A stretch of 64,000 nucleotides of DNA from Rubrivivax sp. (GCA_024641945.1 JAHECD010000010.1:1-64000); one strand, 5' to 3'. Positions 20,701 to 31,341 are shown, counted from the stretch's first letter. Numbers and translations: made by a program. The notes: generated by a model from the letters alone, not told the origin.

Positions 20701-21411
20701 ATGCGTTGGAAACTGCTGCGTCGTCGACTTTCGGTCAGTGCACCGAGAATGATCGTTCGCAGCCGCTTGCCTTGGCCGTTCCGATGGATGGTTGCCGCGG
20801 TCGCCTTCGGGTTTTCGGCCGCGATCGCGATGTGGGCGTTCGAGTTTGGCAAAGATATCGCCGGCCTGGACCGTGACGCAAAGCAGGAATTGGCCCATTT
20901 GCGCGTCGAAGTAGAGCGGCTTCGGGACGAGAACGAGCGTTCTTCTTCGGTCGCGAATACGGCGGAGAGTCTCCTGCGCGCCGAGCGGGCGGCGCAGGAG
21001 AAACTGGCACAGACCGTGCGGCAACTCGAGGCGGAGGCGCAGTCGTTGCGCGACGACCTCGGATTCTTCGAGCGCCTGATGCCGGCTTCTGGAGATGGCC
21101 TCATGATCCGCGGACTGAAGGCGGAGGCGTCCAGCCCAGGGCAACTCAGGTTTCAGTTGCTGGTCATGCAAAGTGCCAGAGATGCTGCCGAGTTCTCAGG
21201 CCGATACGAAATAAAACTCGCGGGGATGAATGCGGGCAAGCCTTGGAGCAGTGTCCCCGGGGATACGTCACGTGGCACGCTCAAGGTTCGGCGCTATGCT
21301 CGCGTTGAGGGGCTGATCGACTTCCCCGCCGACGTTACGTTGCAGACAATGCAGGTCAAGCTGGTCGATACGAACGGGACCATGCGCGCTTCCCAGGATC
21401 TGCGGCTTTAG
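20701..21411 (+). CDS. inner-membrane coiled-coil protein (DUF6776-like)
   Basis: N-terminal TM then Lys/Glu/Arg-rich coiled coil (ELAHLRVEVERLRDENERSSSVANTAESLLRAERAAQEKLAQTVRQLEAEAQSL). Confidence 0.7.
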   Translation: MRWKLLRRRLSVSAPRMIVRSRLPWPFRWMVAAVAFGFSAAIAMWAFEFGKDIAGLDRDAKQELAHLRVEVERLRDENERSSSVANTAESLLRAERAAQEKLAQTVRQLEAEAQSLRDDLGFFERLMPASGDGLMIRGLKAEASSPGQLRFQLLVMQSARDAAEFSGRYEIKLAGMNAGKPWSSVPGDTSRGTLKVRRYARVEGLIDFPADVTLQTMQVKLVDTNGTMRASQDLRL

Positions 21412-21434
21412 GTCCGGCTCGGGCCATTGAGGAG

Positions 21435-21842
21435 ATGACTTTGATCTGGAATCGCAAGCGAAACCCACCTATTCGCAGCCTCATCGGCGAAGGGATCATT
21501 CTGAGGGGCAACATCGACTTCGTAGATGGCATGCGCGTCGACGGTGAGGTGCACGGCGACCTGGTGGCTGATCGCGCGGCCTCGACGAGCATGCTCGTCG
21601 TCGGTGACAAAGCCAAGGTCTATGGCAAGGTCAACGCTGATCATGTGATCATCGTCGGTGAGGTGATCGGGCCTGTCCATTGCTCCGGGCTTCTTGAATT
21701 GCAGCCATCTGCCCGCATCACAGGGGACGTGTTCTACCAGTTGCTCGAGATGCACCCCGGCGCCGTGATCGAAGGAGAATTGCGGCCCTTGAAGAATGCC
21801 GACAAGCCGCCGTTGACATTGGCGGCCTCGAACGACGCCTGA
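21435..21842 (+). CDS. bactofilin family polymer-forming protein
   Basis: [29 protein letters not shown]...[30 protein letters not shown]: bactofilin beta-helix repeats. Confidence 0.93.
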   Translation: MTLIWNRKRNPPIRSLIGEGIILRGNIDFVDGMRVDGEVHGDLVADRAASTSMLVVGDKAKVYGKVNADHVIIVGEVIGPVHCSGLLELQPSARITGDVFYQLLEMHPGAVIEGELRPLKNADKPPLTLAASNDA

Positions 21843-21871
21843 TATTCAGCGCAACCAGATTGGAAAACGTT

Positions 21872-22243
21872 ATGAACGCAGTTGTGGATACCCAGATCGC
21901 CGCCACCGAAATGCCCGTGCCGCTCGTTTTTACCGACAGCGCTGCTGCCAAGGTGAAGGAGCTCGTCGATGAAGAGGGCAACCCCGACCTGAAACTGCGT
22001 GTCTTTGTGCAAGGAGGCGGTTGTTCAGGCTTCCAGTACGGCTTTACCTTTGATGAGGTCGTGAACGAGGACGACACGCAGATGGCAAAGAACGGTGTCA
22101 CCCTTCTTATCGATGCGATGAGCCTTCAGTACCTTGTTGGCGCCGAGATCGACTACAAGGACGACCTTCAAGGGGCGCAATTCGTCATCAAGAATCCGAA
22201 TGCAACCACGACGTGCGGGTGTGGTTCTTCCTTCTCAGCTTGA
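21872..22243 (+). CDS. erpA: iron-sulfur cluster insertion protein ErpA
   Basis: [21 protein letters not shown]...[14 protein letters not shown]. Confidence 0.96.
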   Translation: MNAVVDTQIAATEMPVPLVFTDSAAAKVKELVDEEGNPDLKLRVFVQGGGCSGFQYGFTFDEVVNEDDTQMAKNGVTLLIDAMSLQYLVGAEIDYKDDLQGAQFVIKNPNATTTCGCGSSFSA

Positions 22244-22266
22244 CGTCCGGCGCGTTCGTTCGATGA

Positions 22267-22291
22267 GCAAGGCCGCCGAGGGGCGGCTTTT
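22267..22291 (+). terminator. rho-independent terminator downstream of erpA
   Basis: GCAAGGCCGCCGAGGGGCGGCTTTTGC: GCCGCC/GGCGGC stem plus T-tract; also between convergent erpA and anmK. Confidence 0.7.
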
Positions 22292-22318
22292 GCACTTCTG
22301 GGGCTTCCCGCTGCTTGT

Positions 22319-23446
22319 TCACCCCGCCGGGTATAGCGCGCCCAGCACCCGTGGGCCCGATGCACCCGTGGCCGACGGCAGGTTGGCGGTTGTTCGATTG
22401 CAGAATGCATGGGCCAGCCAGGCAAAGGCAAAGGCCTCAACCTGGTCCACCGGCAACCCGTAGGTCGCCGTACTCGTCACGGCAATGGCCGGTTCCAGGC
22501 TTTCCAGACGCTGCATGAGATGCGCATTCAGGGCACCGCCGCCGCAGACCAGCAGGTGCTTCGTGGCCGGCCCATGGATCTTCAAGTCATAGACGACAGC
22601 CCGCACCGTCAGTTCCGCGAGCGTCGCCTGTACGTCGGGCGGTGACAGAGCGGAGGGCATCGAGTCGAGGCAAGAGTCCAGCCAGCGCATGTCGAACAGA
22701 TCGCGCCCTGTGCTCTTTGGCGGCCGGCGGTGAAAGTAGGGTTCTGCGAGCAGTCGCTCCAACAGGGCCTCGACCACCTGGCCGCTGGCTGCCCAACTGC
22801 CGCCGTTGTCGAATGGCTTGCCCGTATGTCGTTCGCACCAGCCGTCCAAGAGGACGTTGCCTGGGCCGCAATCGAAGCCTAGTGGTTGTGCATCGCAGTC
22901 AAGCTTGGAAGGCAAAAGCGTCAAGTTCGACATACCGCCGAGATTGAGCACGGCGACTGCTTGGCCGGCCCGTGCGAACAGCGCCTCATGCACCGCAGGG
23001 ACGAGTGGAGCACCTTGTCCGCCGGCCGCCACGTCGCGCGATCGAAAATCGCAAATGACATCAATCTTGGACAGTTCGGCGAGCAAAGCAGCATTGAGCA
23101 ATTGCACTGTATAGCCCGTGCCGTCGAACTCCCCGGGTCTGTGGCGTACGGTCTGGCCGTGAGCGCCGACCGACCTGATTTCCCTGGCATCGCGGCCGGC
23201 CTTCTTCAGCAACCGATCGATCGCTTCGGCGTAACGCCGAGATACGGCGTTGCCTGCAAGTTCAGCCTTATGGATTTCATTGCTCGACTCGCTGTTCAGA
23301 TCCAGGAGCGCGGCACGGAGCAGAGGATCGAACGACAAATGCACATGCGCCAGGACAGCGGGGCGGCCGGGTGCTGCGAAGTCGACCATAACGGCATCGA
23401 CGCCATCAAGCGAAGTGCCCGACATCAGACCGGCGAAAAGCGCCAT
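22319..23446 (-). CDS. anmK: anhydro-N-acetylmuramic acid kinase
   Basis: MALFAGLMSGTSLDGVDAVMVDF...GFDCGPGNVLLDGW...LLVCGGGALNAHLMQRL. Confidence 0.96.
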   Translation of the reverse strand: MALFAGLMSGTSLDGVDAVMVDFAAPGRPAVLAHVHLSFDPLLRAALLDLNSESSNEIHKAELAGNAVSRRYAEAIDRLLKKAGRDAREIRSVGAHGQTVRHRPGEFDGTGYTVQLLNAALLAELSKIDVICDFRSRDVAAGGQGAPLVPAVHEALFARAGQAVAVLNLGGMSNLTLLPSKLDCDAQPLGFDCGPGNVLLDGWCERHTGKPFDNGGSWAASGQVVEALLERLLAEPYFHRRPPKSTGRDLFDMRWLDSCLDSMPSALSPPDVQATLAELTVRAVVYDLKIHGPATKHLLVCGGGALNAHLMQRLESLEPAIAVTSTATYGLPVDQVEAFAFAWLAHAFCNRTTANLPSATGASGPRVLGALYPAG

Positions 23447-23465
23447 GGATTGGCGCACGCTAGAT

Positions 23466-24842
23466 CTACTCGAACGTGGTCCGGCCCACGGCGAGGCTCT
23501 CAGCCACTTCGAGCTTTGCCAGGATGTCGCTGGCCACGGCCGTGAACTGGGTCCGCGATGCGGCGTCCAAAGTCGCCTGCTCTGCAGCCTTCGCGGCAAT
23601 CAGCGGATCCTGGTGGACGCCCGCCACACGGAATTCGAAGTGCAGGTGCGGGCCCGTCGCCCAGCCCGTAGCTCCGACGGCACCTATGACTTGCCCTTGT
23701 TCGACGCGATCGCCATTTCGAACCTGGACCTTGCTCAGGTGCGCATACAACGTACTTCGATTGCCCGAATGGCGCACTTCGATGACATTGCCATAGCCAT
23801 TCTGCGTACCGGCGAAAGTGATGGTGCCGTCAGCCACGGTGCGCACTGGCGTCCCTGTCGGGGCACCGTAGTCGACACCCATGTGGGCACGCATGCGTTG
23901 CAGGATCGGGTGCATGCGCATGGCAAATCCGGAGGTCACGCGCGAGAACTCGAGTGGGCTGGCCAGGAAGGCGCGCTTGCGGCTTCGTCCCTGGCCGTCG
24001 TAATAGGCCCCTTTTCCCTGAGCACCGGCAAACCAGATCGCCTGATGCGTGGTGCCGGCGTTGACGAACTCTGCCGCCAGCACCCGACCACTCCCTTGGT
24101 TCCAGGGAACGGGTTCACCGTCGGCAGTCAGTGCCTCGAAGACGACGCTGAAGGTGTCGCCCTTGCGCAGCTCACGATGAAAATCGATCTCGCTGGAAAA
24201 AATCTCGGCCATCTGGGTCGCGACGGCATCCGGCAGGCGCGCCTCATCCGTTGCGGCGAAGAGAGAGCTTCGGATGATCCCGCTGCCGAGCCGGGGCTCC
24301 ACGGAGAGAGGGGCGGTCTCGACCCGACTGAGCCAACGACCTTCGAAGCGGCTTGCGACCAACCGCATGAAATGCGTGTTGGCCTGATCCGCGTTTTCGG
24401 CGGGATAGCGAACCACGAGTTCGACGAGTTGTCCATGCCCGTTCGAACGTGCCTGGACAAGCCTTCCCGACCGACCGTTGAGCGCGTTGCGCAGCGCCGC
24501 GTCACGGCCCAGAGCGACGGCCGCTTGCACGTCGCCGATGCCAATGCGCCGCAACACCGTTTCGACCGAGTCGCCGGGGCGCGTAATTTCTGAACGTCGA
24601 AGATCCAGATCCTGACCCGCCAGTGCCTCGAGTTGCGCCGCGACCGGCTCCGTGTCCACGAACTCGGTCAGCATCTGTTGCGGCAGTGCGGCGGCATCGG
24701 GAGCCAACGGCGCGATTGCCAGGGCGACAGCGCCAAAGCCGGCCAGCCCGATGGCGACAGCACTCAATACACCGGCTGCATGACGCGATTTGAAGCTCGA
24801 GGCGTGGCGACCCACGCGCTGCTGGAGATTCGAAAACGACAT
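23466..24842 (-). CDS. M23 family metallopeptidase with OapA-like domain
   Basis: [34 protein letters not shown]...HLSKV...GPHLHFEF: M23 catalytic motifs. Confidence 0.94.
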   Translation of the reverse strand: MSFSNLQQRVGRHASSFKSRHAAGVLSAVAIGLAGFGAVALAIAPLAPDAAALPQQMLTEFVDTEPVAAQLEALAGQDLDLRRSEITRPGDSVETVLRRIGIGDVQAAVALGRDAALRNALNGRSGRLVQARSNGHGQLVELVVRYPAENADQANTHFMRLVASRFEGRWLSRVETAPLSVEPRLGSGIIRSSLFAATDEARLPDAVATQMAEIFSSEIDFHRELRKGDTFSVVFEALTADGEPVPWNQGSGRVLAAEFVNAGTTHQAIWFAGAQGKGAYYDGQGRSRKRAFLASPLEFSRVTSGFAMRMHPILQRMRAHMGVDYGAPTGTPVRTVADGTITFAGTQNGYGNVIEVRHSGNRSTLYAHLSKVQVRNGDRVEQGQVIGAVGATGWATGPHLHFEFRVAGVHQDPLIAAKAAEQATLDAASRTQFTAVASDILAKLEVAESLAVGRTTFE

Positions 24843-25054
24843 TCTGTTCAAGCGGATGGGCTCAGTTTCGCGTCTTGCGTGTTGTCTATACATCCGGCAG
24901 CGCTGCTTGCCTTAGAGCGCATCCGCAGCCCGGTCCCCTAGAATGCGTTTTGCCGGTTGATCCACTGGCAAAGCTGCGGTGTTGGGACCTCTGGCTACGG
25001 TACCGACGAGCGGAATGCGAAGTATATCCAGGGCCGCCTGCCCGAACTCCTGAA

Positions 25055-26320
25055 ATGACCTCACCCGGACCGGCTGCGACACAGTCTGTAACACCTTCGC
25101 GACCCGTTGAATCAGTGGTCGACGGGTCGGTGCTCGAAGCACTGGCCATTTCCAAGCGTGGTTGTGACGAGTTGTTGCCCGAGGCCGACTGGTTGAAGAA
25201 GCTCGCTCGGTCCCAATCAAGCGGTATCCCACTTCGCATCAAGCTTGGCCTCGACCCCACGGCGCCCGACCTTCACCTCGGCCATACGGTCGTGATGAAC
25301 AAGATGCGCCAGTTGCAGGACCTTGGGCACACCGTCATCTTCCTGGTAGGCGACTTCACTTCGATGATCGGGGATCCGTCGGGCCGAAATGCCACGCGCC
25401 CGCCGCTGACTCGCGAGCAGATTGAAGCCAATGCGAAGACCTACTACGCGCAGGCCAGCCTCGTGCTGGACCCGGCACGGACGGAGATTCGCTACAACAG
25501 TGAGTGGAGCGATCCGTTGGGCGCGCGCGGAATGATTCAGCTTGCCGCGCGCTATACCGTTGCTCGAATGATGGAGCGCGACGACTTCTCCAAGCGCTAC
25601 AAGGAAGGCACGCCCATCTCGGTGCACGAATTCCTGTATCCCTTGATGCAGGGTTATGACTCCGTGGCACTGCACAGCGATCTCGAGCTTGGCGGTACCG
25701 ACCAAAAATTCAATCTGCTCGTCGGCCGCGCGCTGCAGAGCGAGTATGGCCAGGAGCCCCAGTGCATCCTGACCATGCCGCTGCTGGAAGGCCTGGATGG
25801 CGTCGAGAAGATGAGCAAGAGCAAGAACAATTACATCGGGATCACCGAGCCGGCCAACACGATGTTCGCAAAGATCCTTTCAATCAATGACGATCTGATG
25901 TGGAAGTACTTCACGTTGCTGAGCTTCAGGCCTGAACGCGAAGTGGCCGAACTCAAGGGCCAGGTGCAAGCGGGCCGAAATCCAAAAGATGCGAAGGTGA
26001 TGCTGGCCAAGGAGATCACCACACGCTTCCACAGCGCGGCAGCGGCAGACCTCGCCGAGCAGGATTTCCAGAACCGGGCGGCCGGAGGTGTGCCGGACGT
26101 CATTCCCGAGGTTCAGATATCCGGCGCACCGATGGGCATCGGTGCGTTGCTCAAGGCGGCGAATCTCGCGCCGTCGACGAGCGAGGCGCTGCGCCTTGTC
26201 GACCAGGCGGGCGTGCGCGTCGACGGCGCCGTGGTCGCCGATCGCGGGGCCAGGATTTCGGCGGGTACCTACGTGGTCCAGGTCGGAAAGCGCAAATTCG
26301 CGCGCGTCACGCTCTGCTGA
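25055..26320 (+). CDS. tyrS: tyrosine--tRNA ligase
   Basis: [48 protein letters not shown]...[13 protein letters not shown]-terminal S4-like domain. Confidence 0.97.
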   Translation: MTSPGPAATQSVTPSRPVESVVDGSVLEALAISKRGCDELLPEADWLKKLARSQSSGIPLRIKLGLDPTAPDLHLGHTVVMNKMRQLQDLGHTVIFLVGDFTSMIGDPSGRNATRPPLTREQIEANAKTYYAQASLVLDPARTEIRYNSEWSDPLGARGMIQLAARYTVARMMERDDFSKRYKEGTPISVHEFLYPLMQGYDSVALHSDLELGGTDQKFNLLVGRALQSEYGQEPQCILTMPLLEGLDGVEKMSKSKNNYIGITEPANTMFAKILSINDDLMWKYFTLLSFRPEREVAELKGQVQAGRNPKDAKVMLAKEITTRFHSAAAADLAEQDFQNRAAGGVPDVIPEVQISGAPMGIGALLKAANLAPSTSEALRLVDQAGVRVDGAVVADRGARISAGTYVVQVGKRKFARVTLC

Positions 26321-26380
26321 TCTGACGGGCCCACCGCGGGCCTCCCTCATTCGCCACGAGCCCTGCAGGACAATGGCTCG

Positions 26381-27271
26381 ATGCAGGTGAGTTCCTATCT
26401 GAAACTTTCAATCGCGGTCGCAGTGACCACGATCGTGCTGAAGACCGGCGCGTGGTGGTTCACGGATTCCGTCAGCCTTCTGTCCGACGCGCTCGAATCA
26501 TTGGTCAATCTTGCGGGCGCGATGTTCGCGCTGACCATGGTCACCGTGGCGGCTCAGCCACCGGACGAGGACCACCCGTACGGACATCACAAGGCCGAAT
26601 ATTTCTCCAGCGGTTTCGAGGGCGTCCTGATATTCGTCGCTGCGATTGCCATCGTCTGGGCAGCCGTCCAGCGGCTGATGGCTCCACAGCCCATCGACAA
26701 GGTCGGACTCGGCATCGCGCTCTCGGTCGTCAGTTCGGCCATGAACGGCGCGCTCGCTTGGGCCATGATGCGAAAAGCGCGTGAGCATCGCTCGATGGCA
26801 CTCGAAGCGGATGCGCGCCACCTGTTCACCGACGTGTGGACCTCCGCAGGCGTGGTGGCGGGCATCCTGGCGGTCGTGCTGACCGGTTGGCTCTGGCTCG
26901 ACCCGGTGATCGCGATAGCGGTGGCGTTGAACATTCTGCGCGAGGGCGCCACGCTCGTCTGGCGTTCCGCCGGTGGCCTGATGGACCAGGCCGTCGAGCC
27001 CGACGTTCGCGACGAGATAGAGAAAGTACTCGACGGCTTCAGCCACCAATCCATCCGCTTCGACCACGTCACGACGCGCAGGGCGGGTCAACGGCGCTTC
27101 ATCGACATGCACATGCACATGCCACCCGGCTGGTCGCTGGGGCGGGCCGCCGCCGTTCGCACATCGGTGGAGCAAGCCTTGATGAGTGCCGTGCCGGGAC
27201 TGCGCGCCACCATCCAATTGCTGCCGATGGACGTGGAAGCCCACTTCGACGACGTCAAGGACCTCGTGTGA
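26381..27271 (+). CDS. cation diffusion facilitator family transporter
   Basis: SDALESLVNLAGAMFAL, DEDHPYGHHKAEYFSSGFEG, DARHLFTDVWTSAGV. Confidence 0.95.
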   Translation: MQVSSYLKLSIAVAVTTIVLKTGAWWFTDSVSLLSDALESLVNLAGAMFALTMVTVAAQPPDEDHPYGHHKAEYFSSGFEGVLIFVAAIAIVWAAVQRLMAPQPIDKVGLGIALSVVSSAMNGALAWAMMRKAREHRSMALEADARHLFTDVWTSAGVVAGILAVVLTGWLWLDPVIAIAVALNILREGATLVWRSAGGLMDQAVEPDVRDEIEKVLDGFSHQSIRFDHVTTRRAGQRRFIDMHMHMPPGWSLGRAAAVRTSVEQALMSAVPGLRATIQLLPMDVEAHFDDVKDLV

Positions 27272-27299
27272 GCGCCGGTGCGAGTCCTGGGCTTCGCCG

Positions 27300-27740
27300 T
27301 TGATTGCGCTCGTTCAGCGGGTCGCTGAAGCTCGCGTCGAAATCGACCGCGAGGTGGTCGGCGCCATTGGCGCCGGCCTGCTGGTATTTGTTTGCGCAGA
27401 ACCGGACGACAACGAGTCGCACGCATCGCGCCTCGTCGACAAGCTCCTCAAGCTGCGCATATTCGGCGACGAGAAGGGTCGGATGAACCTCAGCCTCCAA
27501 GATGTCCGGGGCGGCTTGTTGCTCGTCTCGCAGTTCACGCTTGCCGCCGACACGCGCAGCGGCAACCGGCCGGGCTTTGCCGCCGCAGCGCCACCTGCGC
27601 TGGGCCGAGCCCTCTACGAAGCGGCGCTGCGCATCGCTGGCGAGCGACATTCGCCGGTTGCGGCCGGGCAATTTGGCGCCGACATGCGGGTCCACCTGGT
27701 GAACGACGGGCCTGTGACGATTCCGATTCGCCTGGTGTGA
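27300..27740 (+). CDS. dtd: D-aminoacyl-tRNA deacylase
   Basis: (TTG)IALVQRVAEARVEIDREVVGAIGAGLLVFVCAEPDD...LLLVSQFTLAADTRSGNRPGF...GQFGADMRVHLVNDGPVTIPI. Confidence 0.94.
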   Translation: MIALVQRVAEARVEIDREVVGAIGAGLLVFVCAEPDDNESHASRLVDKLLKLRIFGDEKGRMNLSLQDVRGGLLLVSQFTLAADTRSGNRPGFAAAAPPALGRALYEAALRIAGERHSPVAAGQFGADMRVHLVNDGPVTIPIRLV

Positions 27741-27751
27741 GACCGTCATTG

Positions 27752-27778
27752 AAAAGGCCGCCCATTGGGCGGCCTTTT
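27752..27778. terminator. bidirectional rho-independent terminator between convergent dtd and TctC-like genes
   Basis: AAAAGGCCGCCCATTGGGCGGCCTTTT: near-perfect stem with A/T tracts on both sides. Confidence 0.9.
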
Positions 27779-27809
27779 CGCAGGCCCCGCGCGGGGCCCT
27801 CGGTCGGTT

Positions 27810-28778
27810 TCAGTCGGCGTATTGACCTGCTGCCTTGATGGCCGGGCCCCACTTGTTGATCTCCGACTCGACGAACTTCTTGTGTTCGGTACCGGCGAGG
27901 CGCCCATCGGTGATGATCACGGCCCCCAGCGCTTCTTCGCGCTTGATGAAGTCCGGATCCTTCAGTGCCGCGCGCATGGCCGCATTCAGCTGGTCCTGGA
28001 CCGCCTTGGGAGTCCCCTTGGGAGCGTACAGCCCATGCCAGATCGAGACGTTGAAGCCCTTGAGCCCTGACTCGTCGAGCGTCGGCAGATTCTTCAGTGC
28101 CGGCGTCGTGAGGCGCTTGTTCGTCGATACGGCGAAACCCTTGACCTTGCCCGACTCGATCTGGCTGGTCGTATTCGTGGTCTGGTCGCACATCAGGTCG
28201 ACCTGGCCGCCGAGAAGGTCGGTCATCGCCGGTGCCGTGCCTTTGTACGGCACGGTGGTCATGTCGATGCCCATGCTTTGCTGGAACAGCAAGCCGCACA
28301 GGTGGGACGCGGCGCCGAGGCCGGCGTTGGCGAGGTTGATCTTTCCCTTGTTCGCATCGAGCCACTTGCGCAGTTCGGCGAAGTTGTTGGCCGGAAGGGT
28401 GGAGCGGCCGATCAGCGTCATCGGCACTTCATTGATCATGCCCAGGTACTCGAAGTCGTCCAGGGTCTTGTACGGCAGGTTGCGGTACAACGCCGGCGAC
28501 GTCGACATGCCGATGTGATAAAGCAGCAGCGTGTAGCCATCCGGCGCGGCCTTGGCCACCTTGGCCGCACCGAGCGTGCCGCCGGCGCCGCCGACGTTCT
28601 CGATCACGATCGTCGCGCCGTTCAACGGCTTGCGCAGCGCCTCGGCGAAATCCCGCGCCACCTTGTCGGTGGGTCCGCCGGCCGCAAACGGCACGACGAT
28701 GGTCAGGGGTTTGTCGGGGAAAGCCATCGCCGCAGTCGTGGCGCACAGCGCCATGGCGGCCAACATCACGTTTTTCAT
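27810..28778 (-). CDS. Bug/TctC family substrate-binding protein
   Basis: Signal peptide then FPDKPLTIVVPFAAGGPTDKVARDFAEAL...TIVIENVGGAGGTLGAAKVAKAAPDGYTLL. Confidence 0.95.
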   Translation of the reverse strand: MKNVMLAAMALCATTAAMAFPDKPLTIVVPFAAGGPTDKVARDFAEALRKPLNGATIVIENVGGAGGTLGAAKVAKAAPDGYTLLLYHIGMSTSPALYRNLPYKTLDDFEYLGMINEVPMTLIGRSTLPANNFAELRKWLDANKGKINLANAGLGAASHLCGLLFQQSMGIDMTTVPYKGTAPAMTDLLGGQVDLMCDQTTNTTSQIESGKVKGFAVSTNKRLTTPALKNLPTLDESGLKGFNVSIWHGLYAPKGTPKAVQDQLNAAMRAALKDPDFIKREEALGAVIITDGRLAGTEHKKFVESEINKWGPAIKAAGQYAD

Positions 28779-28897
28779 CCGGTGCTCCTTTGGGGCAGAG
28801 GAAACAGTTAGGCCAGCGATGCTAGTGGACGGCTGCGCTGTGCGGCCGGCGGAAACTACTTACGCTGCCATTGCCTGCACGGGCAGACACGGCGCAC

Positions 28898-30157
28898 TCA
28901 TTCGTGACGACGCGCGTCCTCGATCACCTTGCCGTCGTTCACGAGGCTGCCCGGGGCGACCAGCACCACTTCGCCCCGCAGCTTGGTCACGTCGCGCAGC
29001 GACTGCGCCACGGACTCGGCAAGCCCTTCGATGGCCGATGAAACCTCGGCGCGCAACGTCATCCGGTCGTTGGCCATTTCACCCTCGACGACCAGCCTTG
29101 CTCGGCCGATCTCCGGATGCCGGCGCACGACCTCGGCCACCTGGCTCGGGTGCACGAACATGCCGCGCACCTTGGCCGTCTGGTCGGCTCGCCCCATCCA
29201 ACCCTTGATGCGCAGGTTGGTGCGTCCGGTGGGGCACCGACCGGGCAGCGTTGCCGACAGGTCACCCGTGCCGAAGCGCAACAGCGGGTAGTCCGGGTTC
29301 AGAACCGTGACGACCAGTTCGCCGACCTCGCCCTCGGGCACGGGGTCAGGGGTGCCTGGCCGAACGATCTCGACGATCACCCCTTCATCGAGCACCAGGC
29401 CCTCGCGCGCGGCGGTCTCGTAGGCCACCAGGCCGAGGTCGGCGGTGGCGTAGGCCTGGAACGCCTCGACTCCCCGCTCGCGAAGCCAGTCGCGCAGGCT
29501 CGGCGGATAGGCCTCGCCGCTCACCAATGCCTTCTTCATCGCCGGCAGCAGCGTCCCGGTTTCGGCCGCCTTCTCGAGCACGATGCGCAGGAAGCTCGGC
29601 GTGCCGGCGTAGGCGTCCGGGCGCAACTCAGCCATGGCCTGCAATTGAAGCTCCGTATTGCCCACGCCGCCCGGGAAGACCGTGCAACCCACCGCATGGG
29701 CGCCGGTCTCCATCATTGAACCGGCTGGCGTGAGGTGGTAGCTGAAGCTGTTGTGAATGAGGTCGCCGGCGCGGAACCCCGCAGCGAACATCGCGCGAGC
29801 CATGCGCCAATAGTCTGGCGCGTGGCCCTCTGGTTCGTAGATGGGGCCCGGCGACTGGAATACACGACGCGCCCCGGCAAGGCCGCGCAGCGCACGCCAG
29901 CCGATCGCCGAGAAGCCGCCGAACGGGTCGGTCGCACGCTGCGCCTGCTGGCGCTCGAGCAACTCGTGCTTGCGGGTGACCGGCAGCGCGGCCAGTGCCG
30001 AGCGCGAGGTCACCGCGTTCGCGTCGATGCCGGACAGGCGGTCGCGCAACGCCGCGGTGCGCTGCGCGGCAGCGATCTGTGCCGGAAGGGCTTGCATCAG
30101 GGCCGCTTCACGCAGGCTCGGGTCGCGTGTCTCGAGTGCGTCGTAGTGGTCAGTCAT
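28898..30157 (-). CDS. phenylacetate-CoA ligase-like AMP-binding enzyme
   Basis: FQSPGPIYEPEG, HNSFSYHLTPAG, GEVGELVVTVLNPDYPLLRFGTGDLS, PaaK-family layout. Confidence 0.87.
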   Translation of the reverse strand: MTDHYDALETRDPSLREAALMQALPAQIAAAQRTAALRDRLSGIDANAVTSRSALAALPVTRKHELLERQQAQRATDPFGGFSAIGWRALRGLAGARRVFQSPGPIYEPEGHAPDYWRMARAMFAAGFRAGDLIHNSFSYHLTPAGSMMETGAHAVGCTVFPGGVGNTELQLQAMAELRPDAYAGTPSFLRIVLEKAAETGTLLPAMKKALVSGEAYPPSLRDWLRERGVEAFQAYATADLGLVAYETAAREGLVLDEGVIVEIVRPGTPDPVPEGEVGELVVTVLNPDYPLLRFGTGDLSATLPGRCPTGRTNLRIKGWMGRADQTAKVRGMFVHPSQVAEVVRRHPEIGRARLVVEGEMANDRMTLRAEVSSAIEGLAESVAQSLRDVTKLRGEVVLVAPGSLVNDGKVIEDARRHE

Positions 30158-30452
30158 CGCGGTCGCTCCACGTGGAGAGCTTCTTCTTCAGATCGGCAAC
30201 AAAATCGCGCACGTCTGCGGAAGACTTCAGGGCGCGCGCCTGCCATTCGGGGCTGGAACGCGATGGCCGCTTGACGCTGGCAGCCTCCAGCGCGCGGCCC
30301 GCCACGGCCGCCTTGGCGACGATCAGGCCGCGACGCTCGAAACGCCCCTCGCGCTCGGTCAGTCCCGCATCGCGCAGCTCGCGCTTCAGGCGCTGCAAGG
30401 CCTCGTCCGGATTGAACGGGGGCGGGGCAAATTCCGGGTCTTCTTGGCTCAT
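30150..30452 (-). CDS. small hypothetical protein within the Liv/CoA-ligase cluster
   Basis: MSQEDPEFAPPPFNPDEALQRLKRELRDAGLTEREGRFERRGLIVAKAAVAGRALEAASVKRPSRSSPEWQARALKSSADVRDFVADLKKKLSTWSDRDD; overlaps the next gene start. Confidence 0.75.
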   Translation of the reverse strand: MSQEDPEFAPPPFNPDEALQRLKRELRDAGLTEREGRFERRGLIVAKAAVAGRALEAASVKRPSRSSPEWQARALKSSADVRDFVADLKKKLSTWSDRDD

Positions 30453-30487
30453 CGGTGGTGGTCGGGTTCCGTGGACTCGGCGGGAGA

Positions 30488-31294
30488 TCAGGCGAGCCAG
30501 CGCTTGCGCCGCTTGTAGCTCTTGACGTCCCTGAAGCTCTTGCGGTCGCCACCGCCCATGCCGAGGTAGAACTCCTTCACGTCTTCGTTCTCGCGCAAGG
30601 CCTTGGCCTCGCCGTCCATCACGACACGCCCGTTTTCCAGGATGTAGCCGTAGTCCGCATAGCGCAACGCGATGTTGGTGTTCTGCTCGGCGAGCAGAAA
30701 GGTCACCTGCTCCCGCTGGTTCAGGTCTTTCACGATCTCGAAAACCTCTTCGACGAGCTGCGGGGCCAGGCCCATCGACGGCTCGTCGAGCAGCACCATC
30801 TTCGGGCTCGCCATCAGTGCCCGGCCGATCGCACACATCTGCTGTTCCCCGCCCGACGTGTATGCGGCCTGGGAGGTTCGACGGGTCTTCAAGCGCGGGA
30901 AGTAGGTATAGACCTTGTCCAGCGTCGCGGCGATGGCAGCCTTGCCGTCCTTGCGTGTGTAGGCGCCGGTCAGCAGGTTCTCCTCGATCGTCAGGTGGGC
31001 GAAGCAGTGTCGGCCCTCCATGACCTGGATCACGCCACGCTCGACCATGTCGGAGGTGGACAGTGCCTCGATGCGTTCGCCGCGCAGCTCGATGCTGCCC
31101 TTGGTGACCTCGCCGCGTTCGGCACGGAGCAGGTTGCTCACGGCCCGCAGCGTCGTCGTCTTGCCCGCGCCGTTGCCGCCCAGCAGGGCCACGACCTTGC
31201 CTTCGGGGACGTTCAGCGAAACGCCCTTGAGCACGAGGATCACGTGGTTGTAGATGACCTCGATGCCGTTGACGTTCAGCAGGATGTTGCTCAT
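30488..31294 (-). CDS. branched-chain amino acid-type ABC transporter ATP-binding protein LivF-like
   Basis: LLGGNGAGKTTTLRAVSNLL...EGRHCFAHLTIEENLLTGAY...LLDEPSMGLAPQLVEEVFEIV. Confidence 0.95.
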   Translation of the reverse strand: MSNILLNVNGIEVIYNHVILVLKGVSLNVPEGKVVALLGGNGAGKTTTLRAVSNLLRAERGEVTKGSIELRGERIEALSTSDMVERGVIQVMEGRHCFAHLTIEENLLTGAYTRKDGKAAIAATLDKVYTYFPRLKTRRTSQAAYTSGGEQQMCAIGRALMASPKMVLLDEPSMGLAPQLVEEVFEIVKDLNQREQVTFLLAEQNTNIALRYADYGYILENGRVVMDGEAKALRENEDVKEFYLGMGGGDRKSFRDVKSYKRRKRWLA

Positions 31295-31307
31295 GTCGTC
31301 CTTTCGA

Positions 31308-31341
31308 CTCTGCCCAGCGTCGTGTGCGGCGCTGGGCAGAG
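31308..31341 (-). repeat. 12-bp perfect inverted repeat in intercistronic region
   Basis: CTCTGCCCAGCG N10 CGCTGGGCAGAG between the solute-binding gene and livF. Confidence 0.9.

Noticed and set aside
26326-26342. GGGCCCACCGCGGGCC hairpin after tyrS
   Set aside because: No T-tract; too weak to call.
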